64,000 nucleotides of DNA from Sphingomonas sp. ID1715 (GCF_013044515.1 NZ_JABEPR010000001.1:496001-560000), one strand, 5' to 3'. Shown: positions 10,175 to 19,794, numbered from the stretch's first letter. The notes: a model not told the origin generated them from the sequence alone. Program-made: numbers and translations.

Positions 10175-11422
10175 GTGGGCATCAGTGGAGGGGCGGCATT
10201 GAGACAGGCGGATGTTATCATCGTGGGCGGCGGCCATGGCGGTGCCCAGGCGGCGTTGGCGCTGCGACAGAACGGCTTCGACGGGTCGGTCCTGATCGTC
10301 GGGCGCGAGCCGGAGCTGCCCTATGAACGCCCGCCGCTCTCCAAGGAGTATCTGGCGCGCGAAAAGCCGTTCGAGCGGTTGCATATCCGCCCCGCAAATG
10401 TGTGGAAAGACAAGGGCGTGGACATGCTGCTCGGCAAGTCCGTGGTCACCCTCGATCCGGCCGCGAAGACGCTGCGCTGTGATGACGGAACGACCCTCGC
10501 CTACGGACACCTTATCTGGGCGGCGGGAGGCGATCCGCGGCGCCTGTCGTGCCAGGGCGGCGATCTGAGCGGCGTGCATTCCGTCCGCACCCGCGCCGAT
10601 GTCGACACGCTCATGGCCGAGATCGATGCCGGCGCGCGGCGCGTCGTCGTGATCGGCGGCGGCTATATCGGCCTCGAAGCCGCCGCCGTGCTGACCAAGC
10701 TGGGCCTGCACGTCACTCTGCTTGAGGCGCTGCCGCGCGTGCTGGCACGGGTCGCCGGCGAAGCCCTGTCGGCCTTTTACGAGACCGACCACCGCGCGCA
10801 CGGCGTCGACCTACGCACCGGCGTGGCCGTCGAGTGTATCGAGGGTCAGGGCCGCGTCACCGGGGTCCGGCTGACGGGAGGAGACGTGCTGCCTGCCGAT
10901 ATCGTGATCGTCGGCATTGGTATCGCGCCGGCCGTCGGACCTCTCATCGACGCCGGCGCAGCAGGCGGCAATGGCGTCACGGTGGATGAATTCTGCCGCA
11001 CCTCCCTGCCCGACGTCTACGCGATCGGCGACTGCGCGGCCCATGCCAGCGAGTTCGCGGATGGTGCGACGATCCGCCTCGAATCGGTGCAGAACGCGAA
11101 CGACATGGCGAACACCGCCGCAAAGGCGATCTGTGGCAACCTCCAGCCCTACCGCGCCACGCCCTGGTTCTGGTCCAACCAGTACGACCTGCGCCTGCAG
11201 ACGGTCGGCCTGTCGATCGGCCACGACGCGACCGTCATGCGCGGCGATCCGGCGCAGCGGAGCTTTTCCGTAATCTATCTGAGGGGCGGCACCGTCATCG
11301 CCCTCGATTGCGTCAACGCCGTCAAGGACTATGCCCAGGGCCGCAAGCTGGTTGAAGCCCACAGCACTCCCGAACCGGCGCGGCTGGCCGACACGGCCGT
11401 GCCGCTCAAGGAGCTAATCTGA
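10175..11422 (+). CDS. Ferredoxin/rubredoxin-type NAD(P)H:FAD oxidoreductase
   Basis: This FAD flavoprotein of the putidaredoxin/rubredoxin reductase family transfers electrons from NAD(P)H to a small iron-sulfur protein, often for a P450 or dioxygenase. Dinucleotide motifs are at [13 protein letters not shown] (FAD) and [13 protein letters not shown] (NAD), and the FAD-ribityl motif YAIGDCA lies near residue 285. The C-terminal [15 protein letters not shown] segment is diagnostic of the family. The longest frame starts at GTG 10175, but TTG 10199, eight bases after GGAGGGG, may be the true start. No ferredoxin or oxygenase partner lies beside it. Confidence 0.9.
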   Translation: MGISGGAALRQADVIIVGGGHGGAQAALALRQNGFDGSVLIVGREPELPYERPPLSKEYLAREKPFERLHIRPANVWKDKGVDMLLGKSVVTLDPAAKTLRCDDGTTLAYGHLIWAAGGDPRRLSCQGGDLSGVHSVRTRADVDTLMAEIDAGARRVVVIGGGYIGLEAAAVLTKLGLHVTLLEALPRVLARVAGEALSAFYETDHRAHGVDLRTGVAVECIEGQGRVTGVRLTGGDVLPADIVIVGIGIAPAVGPLIDAGAAGGNGVTVDEFCRTSLPDVYAIGDCAAHASEFADGATIRLESVQNANDMANTAAKAICGNLQPYRATPWFWSNQYDLRLQTVGLSIGHDATVMRGDPAQRSFSVIYLRGGTVIALDCVNAVKDYAQGRKLVEAHSTPEPARLADTAVPLKELI

Positions 11423-11437
11423 CAACCAAGGAGAAAA

Positions 11438-11514
11438 TGGCGCGCCCGGAACGATTCGAACGTCCGACCCTCAGATTCGTAGTCTGATGCTCTATCCAGC
11501 TGAGCTACGGGCGC
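11438..11514 (-). tRNA. tRNA-Arg (anticodon ACG)
   Basis: The reverse complement folds into a complete 77-base cloverleaf. The 7-bp acceptor stem is GCGCCCG/CGGGCGC with an encoded CCA; the D-arm is AGCTCAGCTGGATAGAGC, the anticodon stem TCAGA/TCTGA encloses the loop CTACGAA, and the T-loop is TTCGAAT. Anticodon ACG (read as ICG) decodes CGU, CGC and CGA. A promoter lies just upstream at 11527-11555. Confidence 0.97.
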
Positions 11515-11526
11515 GTGGGAAGCGGC

Positions 11527-11555
11527 GACATAGGCGGGTCCGCTGAGGGATGCAA
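11527..11555 (-). promoter_or_regulatory. Promoter of tRNA-Arg
   Basis: On the minus strand TTGCAT and TATGTC are separated by exactly 17 bases, and the -10 lies 12 bases before the mature tRNA. The pattern matches the ssrA and lemA promoters in this window. Confidence 0.65.
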
Positions 11556-11596
11556 GACCATTGCGGGCGCTTTCTGCGCAGCTTAGTCGGGCGCCC

Positions 11597-12082
11597 ATGA
11601 CCAGGCTCCTTGCTTTCGCTCCGCTCCTCCTTGCCGGCTGCGTACAACCGGACGATGCGCCGTCCCTTGCGCGCCGGCCGATCGAGAGCCGTGACCTGAA
11701 CGCCCCGCCGGCCGAACCTGCGCCCGTCCAGGCGGCGGACCCCGCGCTCCGGTCCGAGATCGGGAGCTTGGTCGACAAGGCCGAGGCCGGGCAGCGCAGC
11801 TTTGCGGCCCTGCTGCCGCGGGCGGAGACGGCGGCGAGCAACGCCGGCGCGGAAGGTAGCGAGAGCTGGGTCGCCGCGCAGCAGCTGCTGAGCGCGCTGG
11901 AGGCGGCGCGCACCGACACGACCTCGGCGCTCGCCCGCATCGACGCCCTTGTCGTCGAGAAAGTGGCCGCGAAGTCCGATATCGGCCTCGCCGAGCTGCA
12001 ACAGGCGTCGGAACGCGTCGGCGCCCTGGCCGACGCGCAGCAGGCGTCGATCGATGCGGTGAAGGCGCGGATCAGCCGCTAA
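11597..12082 (+). CDS. Predicted lipoprotein, helical
   Basis: A 161-residue protein whose signal peptide ends in a lipobox (LLAGC). After a proline-rich linker (NAPPAEPAPVQ) the rest is alanine-rich and probably helical or coiled coil. ATG 11597 was chosen because the signal peptide begins there; the frame is also open to a TTG at 11561. It lies beside tRNA-Arg and its end overlaps the end of the convergent carbonic anhydrase gene by 11 bp. The family is not recognised; a structural envelope role is only a guess from its composition. Confidence 0.75.
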   Translation: MTRLLAFAPLLLAGCVQPDDAPSLARRPIESRDLNAPPAEPAPVQAADPALRSEIGSLVDKAEAGQRSFAALLPRAETAASNAGAEGSESWVAAQQLLSALEAARTDTTSALARIDALVVEKVAAKSDIGLAELQQASERVGALADAQQASIDAVKARISR

Positions 12083-12620
12083 TCGCGGCGCGGTGCGCGC
12101 GCCCGTTTTCGACATAATGGGCGACGCCGATCTGATTGCCAGCGATCTCCGCGTCGCCGAGCATCCGCATCATCTTCGCCGGACGCCCTCCCCAGAGCTC
12201 GCGCGCGCCGATCCGCTTGCCCGGCGTCAGCATGGCGCCGGCGGCGAGCATGCCGTCGCTGTCGACCGCGCAGCCGTCCATCACGATCGCACCGAGGCCA
12301 ACGAAGGCGCGGTCCGCCAGCACGCAGCCATGCACCATCGCGAGATGGCCGATCAGCACATCCTCGCCGATGATCAGCGGATGGCCCTCTGGCGCGCCGG
12401 GCCTGGGCGAATCGACATGGCACACGCTGCCATCCTGAATGTTGGTGCGCGCGCCGATCTTCATGAAGTTGACGTCCGCCCTCAGCACGCAGTTGTACCA
12501 GATGCTGACGTCCGGTCCGATCTCGATGTCGCCGATCAGCCGGCAACCGGGCGCGATGAAGGCGCTGTCGTGGATGCGCGGGCGCTTGCCGTGAATCTCG
12601 ATGAGGCTCACGCCATCCAT
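12072..12620 (-). CDS. Gamma-carbonic anhydrase family protein
   Basis: A 182-residue left-handed beta-helix (hexapeptide repeat) protein of the YrdA/PaaY/Cam type. Zinc-ligand histidines are present at His68 (VCHVD), His92 and His97 (GHLAMVHGC), the spacing of active gamma-class enzymes. A GGxPAK motif follows near residue 145. It may hydrate CO2 or act on acyl-CoA thioesters; the sequence does not separate these. It is the last gene of a minus-strand operon and overlaps the GNAT gene by 13 bp. Confidence 0.9.
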   Translation of the reverse strand: MDGVSLIEIHGKRPRIHDSAFIAPGCRLIGDIEIGPDVSIWYNCVLRADVNFMKIGARTNIQDGSVCHVDSPRPGAPEGHPLIIGEDVLIGHLAMVHGCVLADRAFVGLGAIVMDGCAVDSDGMLAAGAMLTPGKRIGARELWGGRPAKMMRMLGDAEIAGNQIGVAHYVENGRAHRAAISG

Positions 12621-13153
12621 TGGTCTCTCCCGATGCGATAGGTGACGTGCCCGCCATAACGGGGCATGTCGAAATCAAGGTCCGGCCGCGGCATCATCCC
12701 AAGACGGCGCATGAGGCCCCAGGAGGCGGCGTTGCCTTCCAGCGTGATCGCATAGACTTGATCCATGCCGAAGCGCGTAAAGGCGAGATCGAGCGTGGCC
12801 TGTGCCGCCTCGCGCGCATAGCCCTGGCCCCAGGCGTCCTCCCGCAGCCGCCATCCGATCTCCGGCTGGTCGTGCATCACTTCAGGCGCGCCGTCGGCCG
12901 TCAGCTGCTTCAGGCCGCAAAAGCCGAGAAACCGCCCATCTTCGCGGCGCTCCAACGCCCAGAAGCAATAGCCCAGCTCGGCTTCCGTCGCGCGGATGCG
13001 GGCCACGGCGGCTGCAAGCTCTTCTCGGGTCTGCAGTCCGCCCGTCCAACGCGTCACCGCCGGAGTATTGCATGCCTCCTCGAACGCCGCGACGTCCGCG
13101 TCGCACCAGCTGCGCAGGATCAGCCGCTCAGTCTCGTGGCGAAAATCGTTCAA
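12608..13153 (-). CDS. GNAT acetyltransferase, RimJ/RimL type
   Basis: A 181-residue N-acetyltransferase. It opens with the ETERLILRSW motif typical of the RimJ/RimL group and has the acetyl-CoA-binding region WGQGYAREAAQATLDLAF near residue 107, followed by N-AASWGLMRRLGM. The acceptor could be a ribosomal-protein N-terminus, a small amine or an antibiotic. It overlaps the cupin gene by 4 bp and the carbonic anhydrase gene by 13 bp, so it is co-translated with both. Confidence 0.88.
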   Translation of the reverse strand: MNDFRHETERLILRSWCDADVAAFEEACNTPAVTRWTGGLQTREELAAAVARIRATEAELGYCFWALERREDGRFLGFCGLKQLTADGAPEVMHDQPEIGWRLREDAWGQGYAREAAQATLDLAFTRFGMDQVYAITLEGNAASWGLMRRLGMMPRPDLDFDMPRYGGHVTYRIGRDQWMA

Positions 13154-13506
13154 ATCTCGACCGCGATCGTAGCGGTCGCCGGATCTCCGGTGTTCGGCAT
13201 GTCCCTGGGGTCGATCAGCAGCAGCTGCACTTCACCGTGGCGTGCGCAGGGGCGATGCTCGGTCCCGCGCGGCACCACCAGCAGTTCGCCGGGGTTCAGC
13301 GTCTGGGTACGGTCCCGAAACTCAATGTCGAGAATGCCGCCCAGCACCAGGAACAGCTCGTCGGTGTCGTCATGCTGATGCCATGTGAACTCACCCTCTA
13401 CCTTCACCAGCCGCACTTCATGGTCATTGTAGCGCGCGACGATGCGCGGCGCCCAATGATTGCTGAAGGTGCCGAGCTTTTCGGCAAGGTTGACCTTGGC
13501 AGGCAT
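13150..13506 (-). CDS. Cupin-domain protein
   Basis: A 118-residue single cupin barrel. Metal-ligand candidates are His43, His45 and Glu50 in motif 1 (HQHDDTDE) and His84 in motif 2 (PRGTEH), so a divalent metal is likely. Such small cupins can be isomerases, dioxygenase-like enzymes or binding proteins, and no substrate can be assigned. Its start abuts the adhC stop (1-base overlap), suggesting translational coupling with formaldehyde metabolism. Confidence 0.88.
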   Translation of the reverse strand: MPAKVNLAEKLGTFSNHWAPRIVARYNDHEVRLVKVEGEFTWHQHDDTDELFLVLGGILDIEFRDRTQTLNPGELLVVPRGTEHRPCARHGEVQLLLIDPRDMPNTGDPATATIAVEI

Positions 13507-14618
13507 CAGTACACAACCACGCTACGGATGCTTTCGCCCTTGTGCATCAGGTCGAAGCCCTGGTTGATCTCGTCGAGGCTCAGCACATGGGTGATCATCG
13601 GGTCGATCGCGATCTTGCCGTCCATATACCAGTCGACGATCTTCGGAACGTCGGTGCGGCCCTTGGCGCCGCCAAACGCGGTGCCACGCCAGTTGCGGCC
13701 GGTGACGAGCTGGAACGGGCGCGTCGCGATCTCCTTGCCCGCTTCCGCGACGCCGATGATGATCGACGTACCCCAGCCGCGGTGGCAGCATTCGAGCGCG
13801 GTGCGCATCACTTCGGTGTTGCCGGTCGCGTCGAAGCTATAGTCGGCGCCGCCGTCGGTCAGCTCGACCACCTTGGCGACGACCTCCTCCCGGCTCATGC
13901 TTTTGGTGTTGAGGAAATGGGTCATGCCGAACTGCCGGCCCCATTCCTCGCGGTCGGGATTGATGTCGATGCCGACGATCTTGCCGGCACCCGCCAGGCG
14001 CGCGCCCTGGATGACGTTCAGGCCGATGCCGCCCAGTCCGAACACGACCACGCTGTCGCCGACCTGCACCTTGGCGGTGTTGACGACCGCGCCGACGCCC
14101 GTCGTCACGCCGCAGCCGACATAGCAGCTGGTCTTGAACGGCGCGTCCTCGCGGATCTTCGCGACCGCGATCTCCGGCAGCACGGTGAAGTTCGAAAAGG
14201 TCGAGCAGCCCATATAATGGAAGATGGTCTGCCCCTTGTATGAAAAGCGGCTGGTGCCGTCCGGCATCAGCCCCTTGCCCTGGGTCGCGCGGATCGCGGT
14301 GCAGAGATTGGTCTTGCCGGACAGGCACGACTTACATTGCCGGCATTCGGGCGTGTAGAGCGGGATGACGTGATCGCCCGGCTTCACGCTGGTGACGCCG
14401 GGGCCGACCTCGCGCACCACGCCCGCCCCTTCATGACCGAGAATGGAGGGGAAGATCCCCTCGCTGTCGAACCCGTCGAGCGTATAGGCATCGGTGTGGC
14501 AGATGCCCGTCGCCATGATCTCGACCAGCACTTCGCCGGCCTTGGGACCTTCCAGGTCCAGCTCGACGATCTCCAGCGGTTGTTTGGCTTCAAAGGCGAC
14601 GGCGGCCCGGGTCTTCAT
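13506..14618 (-). CDS. adhC: S-(hydroxymethyl)glutathione dehydrogenase (class III alcohol dehydrogenase)
   Basis: It oxidises the glutathione-formaldehyde adduct with NAD(+), giving S-formylglutathione for formaldehyde detoxification; it may also reduce S-nitrosoglutathione. The 370-residue zinc enzyme has catalytic Cys40 and His62 ([15 protein letters not shown]), structural zinc cysteines 92, 95, 98 and 106, and the Rossmann motif [10 protein letters not shown]. It is the first gene of the adhC-cupin-GNAT-gammaCA operon. The S-formylglutathione hydrolase gene that often follows adhC is not seen here. frmA is an equivalent name. Confidence 0.96.
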   Translation of the reverse strand: MKTRAAVAFEAKQPLEIVELDLEGPKAGEVLVEIMATGICHTDAYTLDGFDSEGIFPSILGHEGAGVVREVGPGVTSVKPGDHVIPLYTPECRQCKSCLSGKTNLCTAIRATQGKGLMPDGTSRFSYKGQTIFHYMGCSTFSNFTVLPEIAVAKIREDAPFKTSCYVGCGVTTGVGAVVNTAKVQVGDSVVVFGLGGIGLNVIQGARLAGAGKIVGIDINPDREEWGRQFGMTHFLNTKSMSREEVVAKVVELTDGGADYSFDATGNTEVMRTALECCHRGWGTSIIIGVAEAGKEIATRPFQLVTGRNWRGTAFGGAKGRTDVPKIVDWYMDGKIAIDPMITHVLSLDEINQGFDLMHKGESIRSVVVY

Positions 14619-14673
14619 ATCATCCTCTCTGGCTTGGTTGCCGTTCTATCGCGTCCACCGCGCGCTTTGACAA

Positions 14674-15411
14674 TCAGCCGGCAGCCTCGACGATCGGCAC
14701 GAAATCGGCGGCCGTCAGGCTGGCGCCGCCGACCAGCGCGCCATCGACATTGGGGACCGCCATCAGCTCGGCGGCGTTGGAGGGCTTGACCGAACCGCCA
14801 TAGAGGATGCGCACCTCCTCGGCCGCAGCCCCGATCAGGGTCGCCAGCCTGGCGCGGATCGCCGCATGCATCTGGGCGACATCGTCCGTCGTCGGTGTCC
14901 GGCCGGTGCCGATCGCCCAGACCGGCTCATAGGCGATGACCAGGCTCGCCGCGGCCGCACCGGAGGGAACAGACCCCGCCAGCTGTTCATCCACCACCTC
15001 GACCGCGCGCCCGGCGAGCCGCTGCTCCTCGGTTTCGCCGACGCACACGATTGCTATGAGGCCAGCGACAATCGCCGCCTCCGCCTTGGCGCGAACCAAC
15101 GCGCTCGTCTCGCCATGATCGGCGCGGCGCTCGCTATGCCCGACGATAACGACGCGCGCCCCGGCTTCCTTGAGCATTCCGGCGGAAACGTCCCCGGTAT
15201 GCGCGCCCTTTTCGTTTGGGTGCACGTCCTGCGCGCCGATCGGCACCTTCCCCAGTTGCACGGCCGCCGCGATCAGCGTGAAAGGCGGGCAGATGGCCAC
15301 ATCGACAGCCGGATGCGCCTCTGCGGCCGCAGCGATGGCGTCCAGCTCCGCCAGCTGGGCGAGACTGCCGTTCATCTTCCAATTTCCAGCCACCAGCTTG
15401 CGTCGCGCCAT
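14674..15411 (-). CDS. tpiA: Triose-phosphate isomerase
   Basis: It interconverts glyceraldehyde-3-phosphate and dihydroxyacetone phosphate. The 245-residue protein has the N-terminal GNWKMNG with catalytic Lys12, the electrophilic histidine in VIVGHSERR, the catalytic glutamate in [11 protein letters not shown], and the phosphate-binding [10 protein letters not shown] chose ATG 15411 because GAGGA lies 8 bases upstream; ATG 15417 is two codons earlier with poor spacing. It is divergent from ppiD, an arrangement I recall as common in sphingomonads. Confidence 0.97.
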   Translation of the reverse strand: MARRKLVAGNWKMNGSLAQLAELDAIAAAAEAHPAVDVAICPPFTLIAAAVQLGKVPIGAQDVHPNEKGAHTGDVSAGMLKEAGARVVIVGHSERRADHGETSALVRAKAEAAIVAGLIAIVCVGETEEQRLAGRAVEVVDEQLAGSVPSGAAAASLVIAYEPVWAIGTGRTPTTDDVAQMHAAIRARLATLIGAAAEEVRILYGGSVKPSNAAELMAVPNVDGALVGGASLTAADFVPIVEAAG

Positions 15412-15537
15412 CTTCATCGTCCTCGGTTTACAAGTCTCGCCGGTTAGGGGACCGGCACGGGCTCGCGCAAGCACCCGGCTTGTCCGTCACCCAAGCTCGC
15501 CCTAAAGCACGGCTTTCCCGTTCAGCCTGGACTCTCG

Positions 15538-17481
15538 ATGCTCGATCTTTTCCGCCGCCTGTCGAAATCAAAGATCGGCGGCCTTGTCTTCATCCTGTTC
15601 ATCGCGGCGCTGGCGCTCGGCTTCGTGGCCGCGGACATCAAGAGCCTCGGCGTCACGGGCGGCAGCGCGACCGGCGACACGGTCGCGAAGATCGGATCGG
15701 CCAAGATCGGCTATGCCGAGCTGCAGCAGCGCGTGCAGCGCGCCTTCGACAATGCGCGTCAGGAAAAGCCCGAACTGACCATCCAGCAATTCGTGCAGCA
15801 GGGCGGCGTCGACCAGGTGCTCGCGCAGCTGACCGACAGCATCGCGATCGAGCAATTCGCCCGCGAGCAGGGCATCGGCGTCAGCCGCAAGATGGAAGAT
15901 GCGCAGATCGCCGCGGCTCCGGCATTCCGGAGCCTGAATGGCAGTTTCGACCAGAGCGCCTATGAAGCATTTCTTGCCCGCCAGCGCGTGTCAGAGAAGC
16001 AGCTGCGTGCCGATCTCGCCCGCGATCTCTATCTGAGCCAAGTGCTGGTGCCGACCACCGGCGCGGCGCTGGCACCGACGACGCTGGCGCTGCCCTATGC
16101 CTCGATGCTACTGGAACAGCGCACGGGACGGGCCCAGTTCGTCCCCATCGCGGCCTTTAGGGGCGCGGCGCCGAGCGATGCGGAACTGACCGACTTCTAC
16201 CGTCGCAACGCTGCCCGCTATACCATTCCGGAGCGGCGGGTCGCCCGTTATGCACTGATCGACCGGACGACCTATGAAGCGTCTGCGCAACCGTCCGAGC
16301 AGGAAATCGCCGAGGCGTACAAGGCGAACCAGGCGCAATTTGCGGGCAAGGAAACGCGCACGATCAGCCAGGTGATCGTGCAGACCGAGGAGGCGGCGCG
16401 CGCCATGGCCGCGAAACTCGCTGCCGGCACGCCGATCGCGGAGGCAGCGCGGGCGATCGGGCTTGAGTCCGTCACGCTCAACGATCAGTCGCGCGACGAT
16501 TACACCAAGGCGAGTTCGCCCGCAGTCGCTGCTGCAGTCTTCGCGACGGCGGAGGGCAAGGTGGCCGCGCCCGCCCGTTCCGGGCTGGGATGGCACGTCG
16601 TGCGTGTCGACCGGGTATCGAACACGGCCACGCGCACGCTGGACCAGGTGCGCGGCGAGCTCGTCGCGCAGTTGAAGACGAAGAAGGCCGAACAGGGCTG
16701 GGCCGACGCCATCGCCAAGGTCGAGGATGCGGTGAACGACGGCGCGACCTTCGACGAAGTCGTTGCCGCGAACAAGCTGCAGCCGGTCACCACCGCGCCG
16801 CTGCTGCGGTCGGGACAGGCAGCGGATACCGCCACCCAAGCCAGCCCCGAGCTGGTGGGCGTGGCGAAGTCGGTCTTTTCGATGGAAGCGGGCGACGATC
16901 CGGTGGTCGAACAGCTGGTGCCGGACCGCGTCGCCGCACTCATCAAGACCGAGCAGGTGATCGCCCCTGCCCCGCGGCCGCTCGCGCAAATTCGTGAGCA
17001 GGTGGTTGCCGATTTCCTTGCCGAGCGTGGCCGGGCCGGAGCGCAGCGCGCGGCGGCGGCGATCGCCTCCCGCATCAACAATGGCGCGCCGCTTGCTCAG
17101 GCCGTGGCCGCAGCCGGTGCACCGCTGCCGAGCGCGGCTGCGGTTAGCGGCCGTCGCGGTGAGACGCTGCAGCAGTCGCGCCCGGCGCCGCCGCAGCTCG
17201 CTGCCCTGTTCGGCACCCGCCGCGGCAAGGCGCGCATCGTGGCCGCGCCCGATGGGAGCGGATGGTATGTGGTGACGGTCGAAACCGTCGTTCCGGGCGA
17301 CGCACGCAGTCAGCCGCCGCTGATCGAATCCACGCGCGCGCAATTCGCGCCGGTGCTGGGCCAGGAATATGCGCAGCAGCTCGCTGCCGCCGCCCGCCGC
17401 GCGGTCGGCATCGACGTCAATGCCGCGGCCGTGGCGCGCTTGAAGAGCGAGTTGATCGGCGGCAACGCGCCCGCGCAGTGA
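15538..17481 (+). CDS. PpiD-type peptidyl-prolyl isomerase, membrane-anchored
   Basis: A periplasmic folding factor anchored in the inner membrane. The 647-residue protein starts with a short cytoplasmic segment and one transmembrane helix (about residues 14-33), then a SurA-like N-terminal chaperone domain, a rotamase (parvulin) domain at about 230-370 (TISQVIVQTEEAA; GLGWHVVRVD), and a C-terminal part with a second, degenerate rotamase-like segment. Its stop overlaps the GTG start of trpE (GTGA), so the two genes are coupled in translation. Confidence 0.9.
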   Translation: MLDLFRRLSKSKIGGLVFILFIAALALGFVAADIKSLGVTGGSATGDTVAKIGSAKIGYAELQQRVQRAFDNARQEKPELTIQQFVQQGGVDQVLAQLTDSIAIEQFAREQGIGVSRKMEDAQIAAAPAFRSLNGSFDQSAYEAFLARQRVSEKQLRADLARDLYLSQVLVPTTGAALAPTTLALPYASMLLEQRTGRAQFVPIAAFRGAAPSDAELTDFYRRNAARYTIPERRVARYALIDRTTYEASAQPSEQEIAEAYKANQAQFAGKETRTISQVIVQTEEAARAMAAKLAAGTPIAEAARAIGLESVTLNDQSRDDYTKASSPAVAAAVFATAEGKVAAPARSGLGWHVVRVDRVSNTATRTLDQVRGELVAQLKTKKAEQGWADAIAKVEDAVNDGATFDEVVAANKLQPVTTAPLLRSGQAADTATQASPELVGVAKSVFSMEAGDDPVVEQLVPDRVAALIKTEQVIAPAPRPLAQIREQVVADFLAERGRAGAQRAAAAIASRINNGAPLAQAVAAAGAPLPSAAAVSGRRGETLQQSRPAPPQLAALFGTRRGKARIVAAPDGSGWYVVTVETVVPGDARSQPPLIESTRAQFAPVLGQEYAQQLAAAARRAVGIDVNAAAVARLKSELIGGNAPAQ

Positions 17482-18995
17482 GCCGCGACCGCAGCGACGA
17501 TGCGGCCTGCATCGCCGCACTGACAGCGGGCAAGCCATGCTTCGTCTGGCGCCGGCAGATCGCCGACACCGACACGCCCGTCTCCGCCGCGCTCGCCCTG
17601 ATCGAGTCCGGCCGGGGCGATTTCCTTCTCGAATCCGTCGAAGGCGGACAGACGCGGGGACGACACAGCCTGATCGGCCTGGCGCCCGACCTCGTCTTCA
17701 CCGCTCGCGGCGACAAGGCTGAAGTGAATGGTCGCACCGCCGCGGAGGGCCCGGTCGAAGCGCTGCGCAAGCTCGTTGCGGAGTGCCGCGCCGAGGTGCC
17801 GCCCGAGTTGCCCCGCGCCCTCGCCTGTCTGGTGGGGTATTTCGCCTATGAGACGATCGGCCTGATCGAAGCGCTGGCGCGTCCGCCCGAAAATCCGCTC
17901 GACCTGCCGGACATGATCTTCGTGCGGCCGACGCTGATCCTGGTGTTCGACCGTCTCGCCGACGAACTGTTCCTGATCGCGCCGCTTTGGCCGGGCGCTG
18001 GCGATCCGGCGGCACGGGTGGCGGATGCCTGGGACCGGATCGATGCGGCAGCGGCCAGACTCACTCGTCCCGAACGAAGTCGAGGGGCGGTTTCGCAAGG
18101 TTCGGGAGGTGCGCCCCTCGACTTCGTTCGGGACGAGCGGGCGGTGTTGACGCCTGTCGTTGAAGCAGAAACGTACCGCCAGATGGTCGCCCGCGCGCAG
18201 GACTATATCCGCGCCGGCGACATCTTTCAGGTCGTGCTAGCCCAGCGGTTCACCGCGCCCTTCCCGCTTCCGGCCTTCGACCTCTACCGTGCGCTCAGGC
18301 GGATCAACCCATCGCCCTTCCTCTATTTCCTCGACCTGCCGGGCTTTGCCCTGATCGGGTCGAGCCCAGAGATCCTAGTGCGCGCGCGCGATGGCGAAGT
18401 GACCATCCGTCCGATTGCCGGCACCCGGCCGCGCGGCAAGACGGCCGCGGAGGATGAGGAAAACCGCACCAGCCTGCTCGCCGACCCCAAGGAGCGGGCC
18501 GAGCATCTGATGCTCCTCGACCTTGGCCGCAACGATGTGGGGCGGGTGGCCGAAGCCGGCAGCGTACGCGTGACCGACAGCTACACGGTCGAGCTCTACA
18601 GCCATGTGATGCACATCGTGTCGAATGTGGTCGGGCGTCTGCCAGCGGGCAAAGACGCGCTCGATGCGCTCTTCGCAGGCTTTCCGGCCGGCACGGTTTC
18701 GGGGGCGCCGAAGGTCCGTGCCTGCCAAATCATCGCGGAGCTGGAGCCGGAAACGCGCGGCGCCTATGCGGGCGGGGTCGGCTATTTCTCGCCAGACGGC
18801 TCGATGGACAGCTGCATCGTGTTGCGGACGGCGGTGGTGAAGGACGGCACGATGCACGTCCAGGCCGGCGCGGGCATCGTGGCCGACAGCGACCCCGCCT
18901 CCGAACAGCGCGAGTGCGAAGCCAAGGCGGGGGCGCTTTTCGCCGCAGCCGGCGAGGCGCTGCGTCGCGCGGCGGAGCCCGGCTTCGGCCAGTAA
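17478..18995 (+). CDS. trpE: Anthranilate synthase component I
   Basis: TrpE converts chorismate plus ammonia (from TrpG) to anthranilate, the first step of tryptophan synthesis. The 505-residue protein has the N-terminal domain with the LIGLAPD motif and the chorismate-binding domain with DIFQVVLAQRF, IRPIAGTRPRG, LDLGRNDVGRV and GTVSGAPKVRA. Start GTG 17478 overlaps the ppiD stop. Residues 196-220 are encoded by a perfect palindromic repeat (18064-18137) inserted in the variable linker between the two domains, without breaking the frame. trpG does not follow: a terminator and a convergent gene do. Confidence 0.96.
   Translation: MSRDRSDDAACIAALTAGKPCFVWRRQIADTDTPVSAALALIESGRGDFLLESVEGGQTRGRHSLIGLAPDLVFTARGDKAEVNGRTAAEGPVEALRKLVAECRAEVPPELPRALACLVGYFAYETIGLIEALARPPENPLDLPDMIFVRPTLILVFDRLADELFLIAPLWPGAGDPAARVADAWDRIDAAAARLTRPERSRGAVSQGSGGAPLDFVRDERAVLTPVVEAETYRQMVARAQDYIRAGDIFQVVLAQRFTAPFPLPAFDLYRALRRINPSPFLYFLDLPGFALIGSSPEILVRARDGEVTIRPIAGTRPRGKTAAEDEENRTSLLADPKERAEHLMLLDLGRNDVGRVAEAGSVRVTDSYTVELYSHVMHIVSNVVGRLPAGKDALDALFAGFPAGTVSGAPKVRACQIIAELEPETRGAYAGGVGYFSPDGSMDSCIVLRTAVVKDGTMHVQAGAGIVADSDPASEQRECEAKAGALFAAAGEALRRAAEPGFGQ
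18064..18137. repeat. Palindromic repeat, type B, in frame inside trpE
   Basis: Perfect 25-base arms (18064-18088 and 18113-18137; CTCGTCCCGAACGAAG...) flank a 24-base loop. The element is read through in frame as residues 196-220 of TrpE. A closely related element lies inside hrpB at 39717-39783. Confidence 0.92.
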
Positions 18996-19001
18996 CAAAA
19001 A

Positions 19002-19027
19002 GGCCCGGCGAGTTTCCCCGCCGGGCC
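19002..19027. terminator. Bidirectional terminator between trpE and the BI-1 gene
   Basis: Nine-base arms GGCCCGGCG and CGCCGGGCC enclose an eight-base loop. AAAAA precedes it, giving a T-tract on the minus strand, and a T-rich stretch follows on the plus strand, so it can serve both convergent genes. Confidence 0.85.
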
Positions 19028-19050
19028 CGATTTCTTACCTGAGTTCGCGC

Positions 19051-19794
19051 TTAGTCGCGGCGGCCGCCGAACAGCTGGAGCAGGAACATGAACATGTTCA
19101 CAAAGTCCAGATAGAGGTTCAGCGCACCCATGATGACGGTCTTGCCCATCATGTCGGTGCCGGCGACGTACGAATACATGCTCTTGATACGCTGCGTGTC
19201 ATAGGCCGTGAGGCCGGCGAACAGCAGCACGCCGAGCACGCTGATCACGAACTGCATCGCGGACGACTGCAAGAAGATGTTGATCAGCGACGCGATCAGG
19301 ATGCCGAACACGCCCATGATCAGGAACGTGCCGAATGGCGCCAAATCGCGCTTGGTCGTGTAGCCCCACAGGCTCAGGCCGGCGAAGGCCGCTGCAGTCG
19401 CGAAGAAGGTCTGGGCGATCGACGTGCCGGTATAGGTCAGGAAGATCGTCGACATCGACAGGCCCATGACCACGGCAAAGGCCCAGAACAGCGCCTGCGC
19501 AGTGCCGGTCGACAGCCGCTGGATGCCGAAGCTCAGCACCATCACGAAGCCGAGCGGCGCGAGCGCCACCAGCCAGCCGAGCCCGGTCATGCCGGTGCCC
19601 TGCGCGTTGATCAGAACGTCGCGCGCATAGGGCGCAAACAGCAAGGCGACGATGCCGGTCAGCAGTACGCCCGATGCCATATAGTTGTACACGGACAGCA
19701 TGTAGCTCCGCAGGCCGGCGTCATAGGCGGCCTGGCGAGTTCCGACCGACGAAGGCGCCGAAACGGTCGCCCGGGGGTCAGTCCAGTTTGCCAT
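19051..19794 (-). CDS. Bax inhibitor-1/YccA family membrane protein
   Basis: A 247-residue inner-membrane protein with about seven transmembrane helices, starting near residue 35 after a polar N-terminus. The family motif near the end (YDTQRIKSMY) contains the conserved aspartate of the BI-1 fold. Bacterial homologues include YccA, which modulates the FtsH protease, and pH-sensitive calcium leak proteins; which applies here is not clear. Glycine- and methionine-rich helices and the short GGRRD tail are typical. Confidence 0.92.
   Translation of the reverse strand: MANWTDPRATVSAPSSVGTRQAAYDAGLRSYMLSVYNYMASGVLLTGIVALLFAPYARDVLINAQGTGMTGLGWLVALAPLGFVMVLSFGIQRLSTGTAQALFWAFAVVMGLSMSTIFLTYTGTSIAQTFFATAAAFAGLSLWGYTTKRDLAPFGTFLIMGVFGILIASLINIFLQSSAMQFVISVLGVLLFAGLTAYDTQRIKSMYSYVAGTDMMGKTVIMGALNLYLDFVNMFMFLLQLFGGRRD

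Noticed and set aside
18064-18137. Palindrome in trpE considered as an attenuator or CRISPR-like unit
   Set aside because: It is inside the coding frame, single, and without regularly spaced repeats. It fits the dispersed palindrome family instead.
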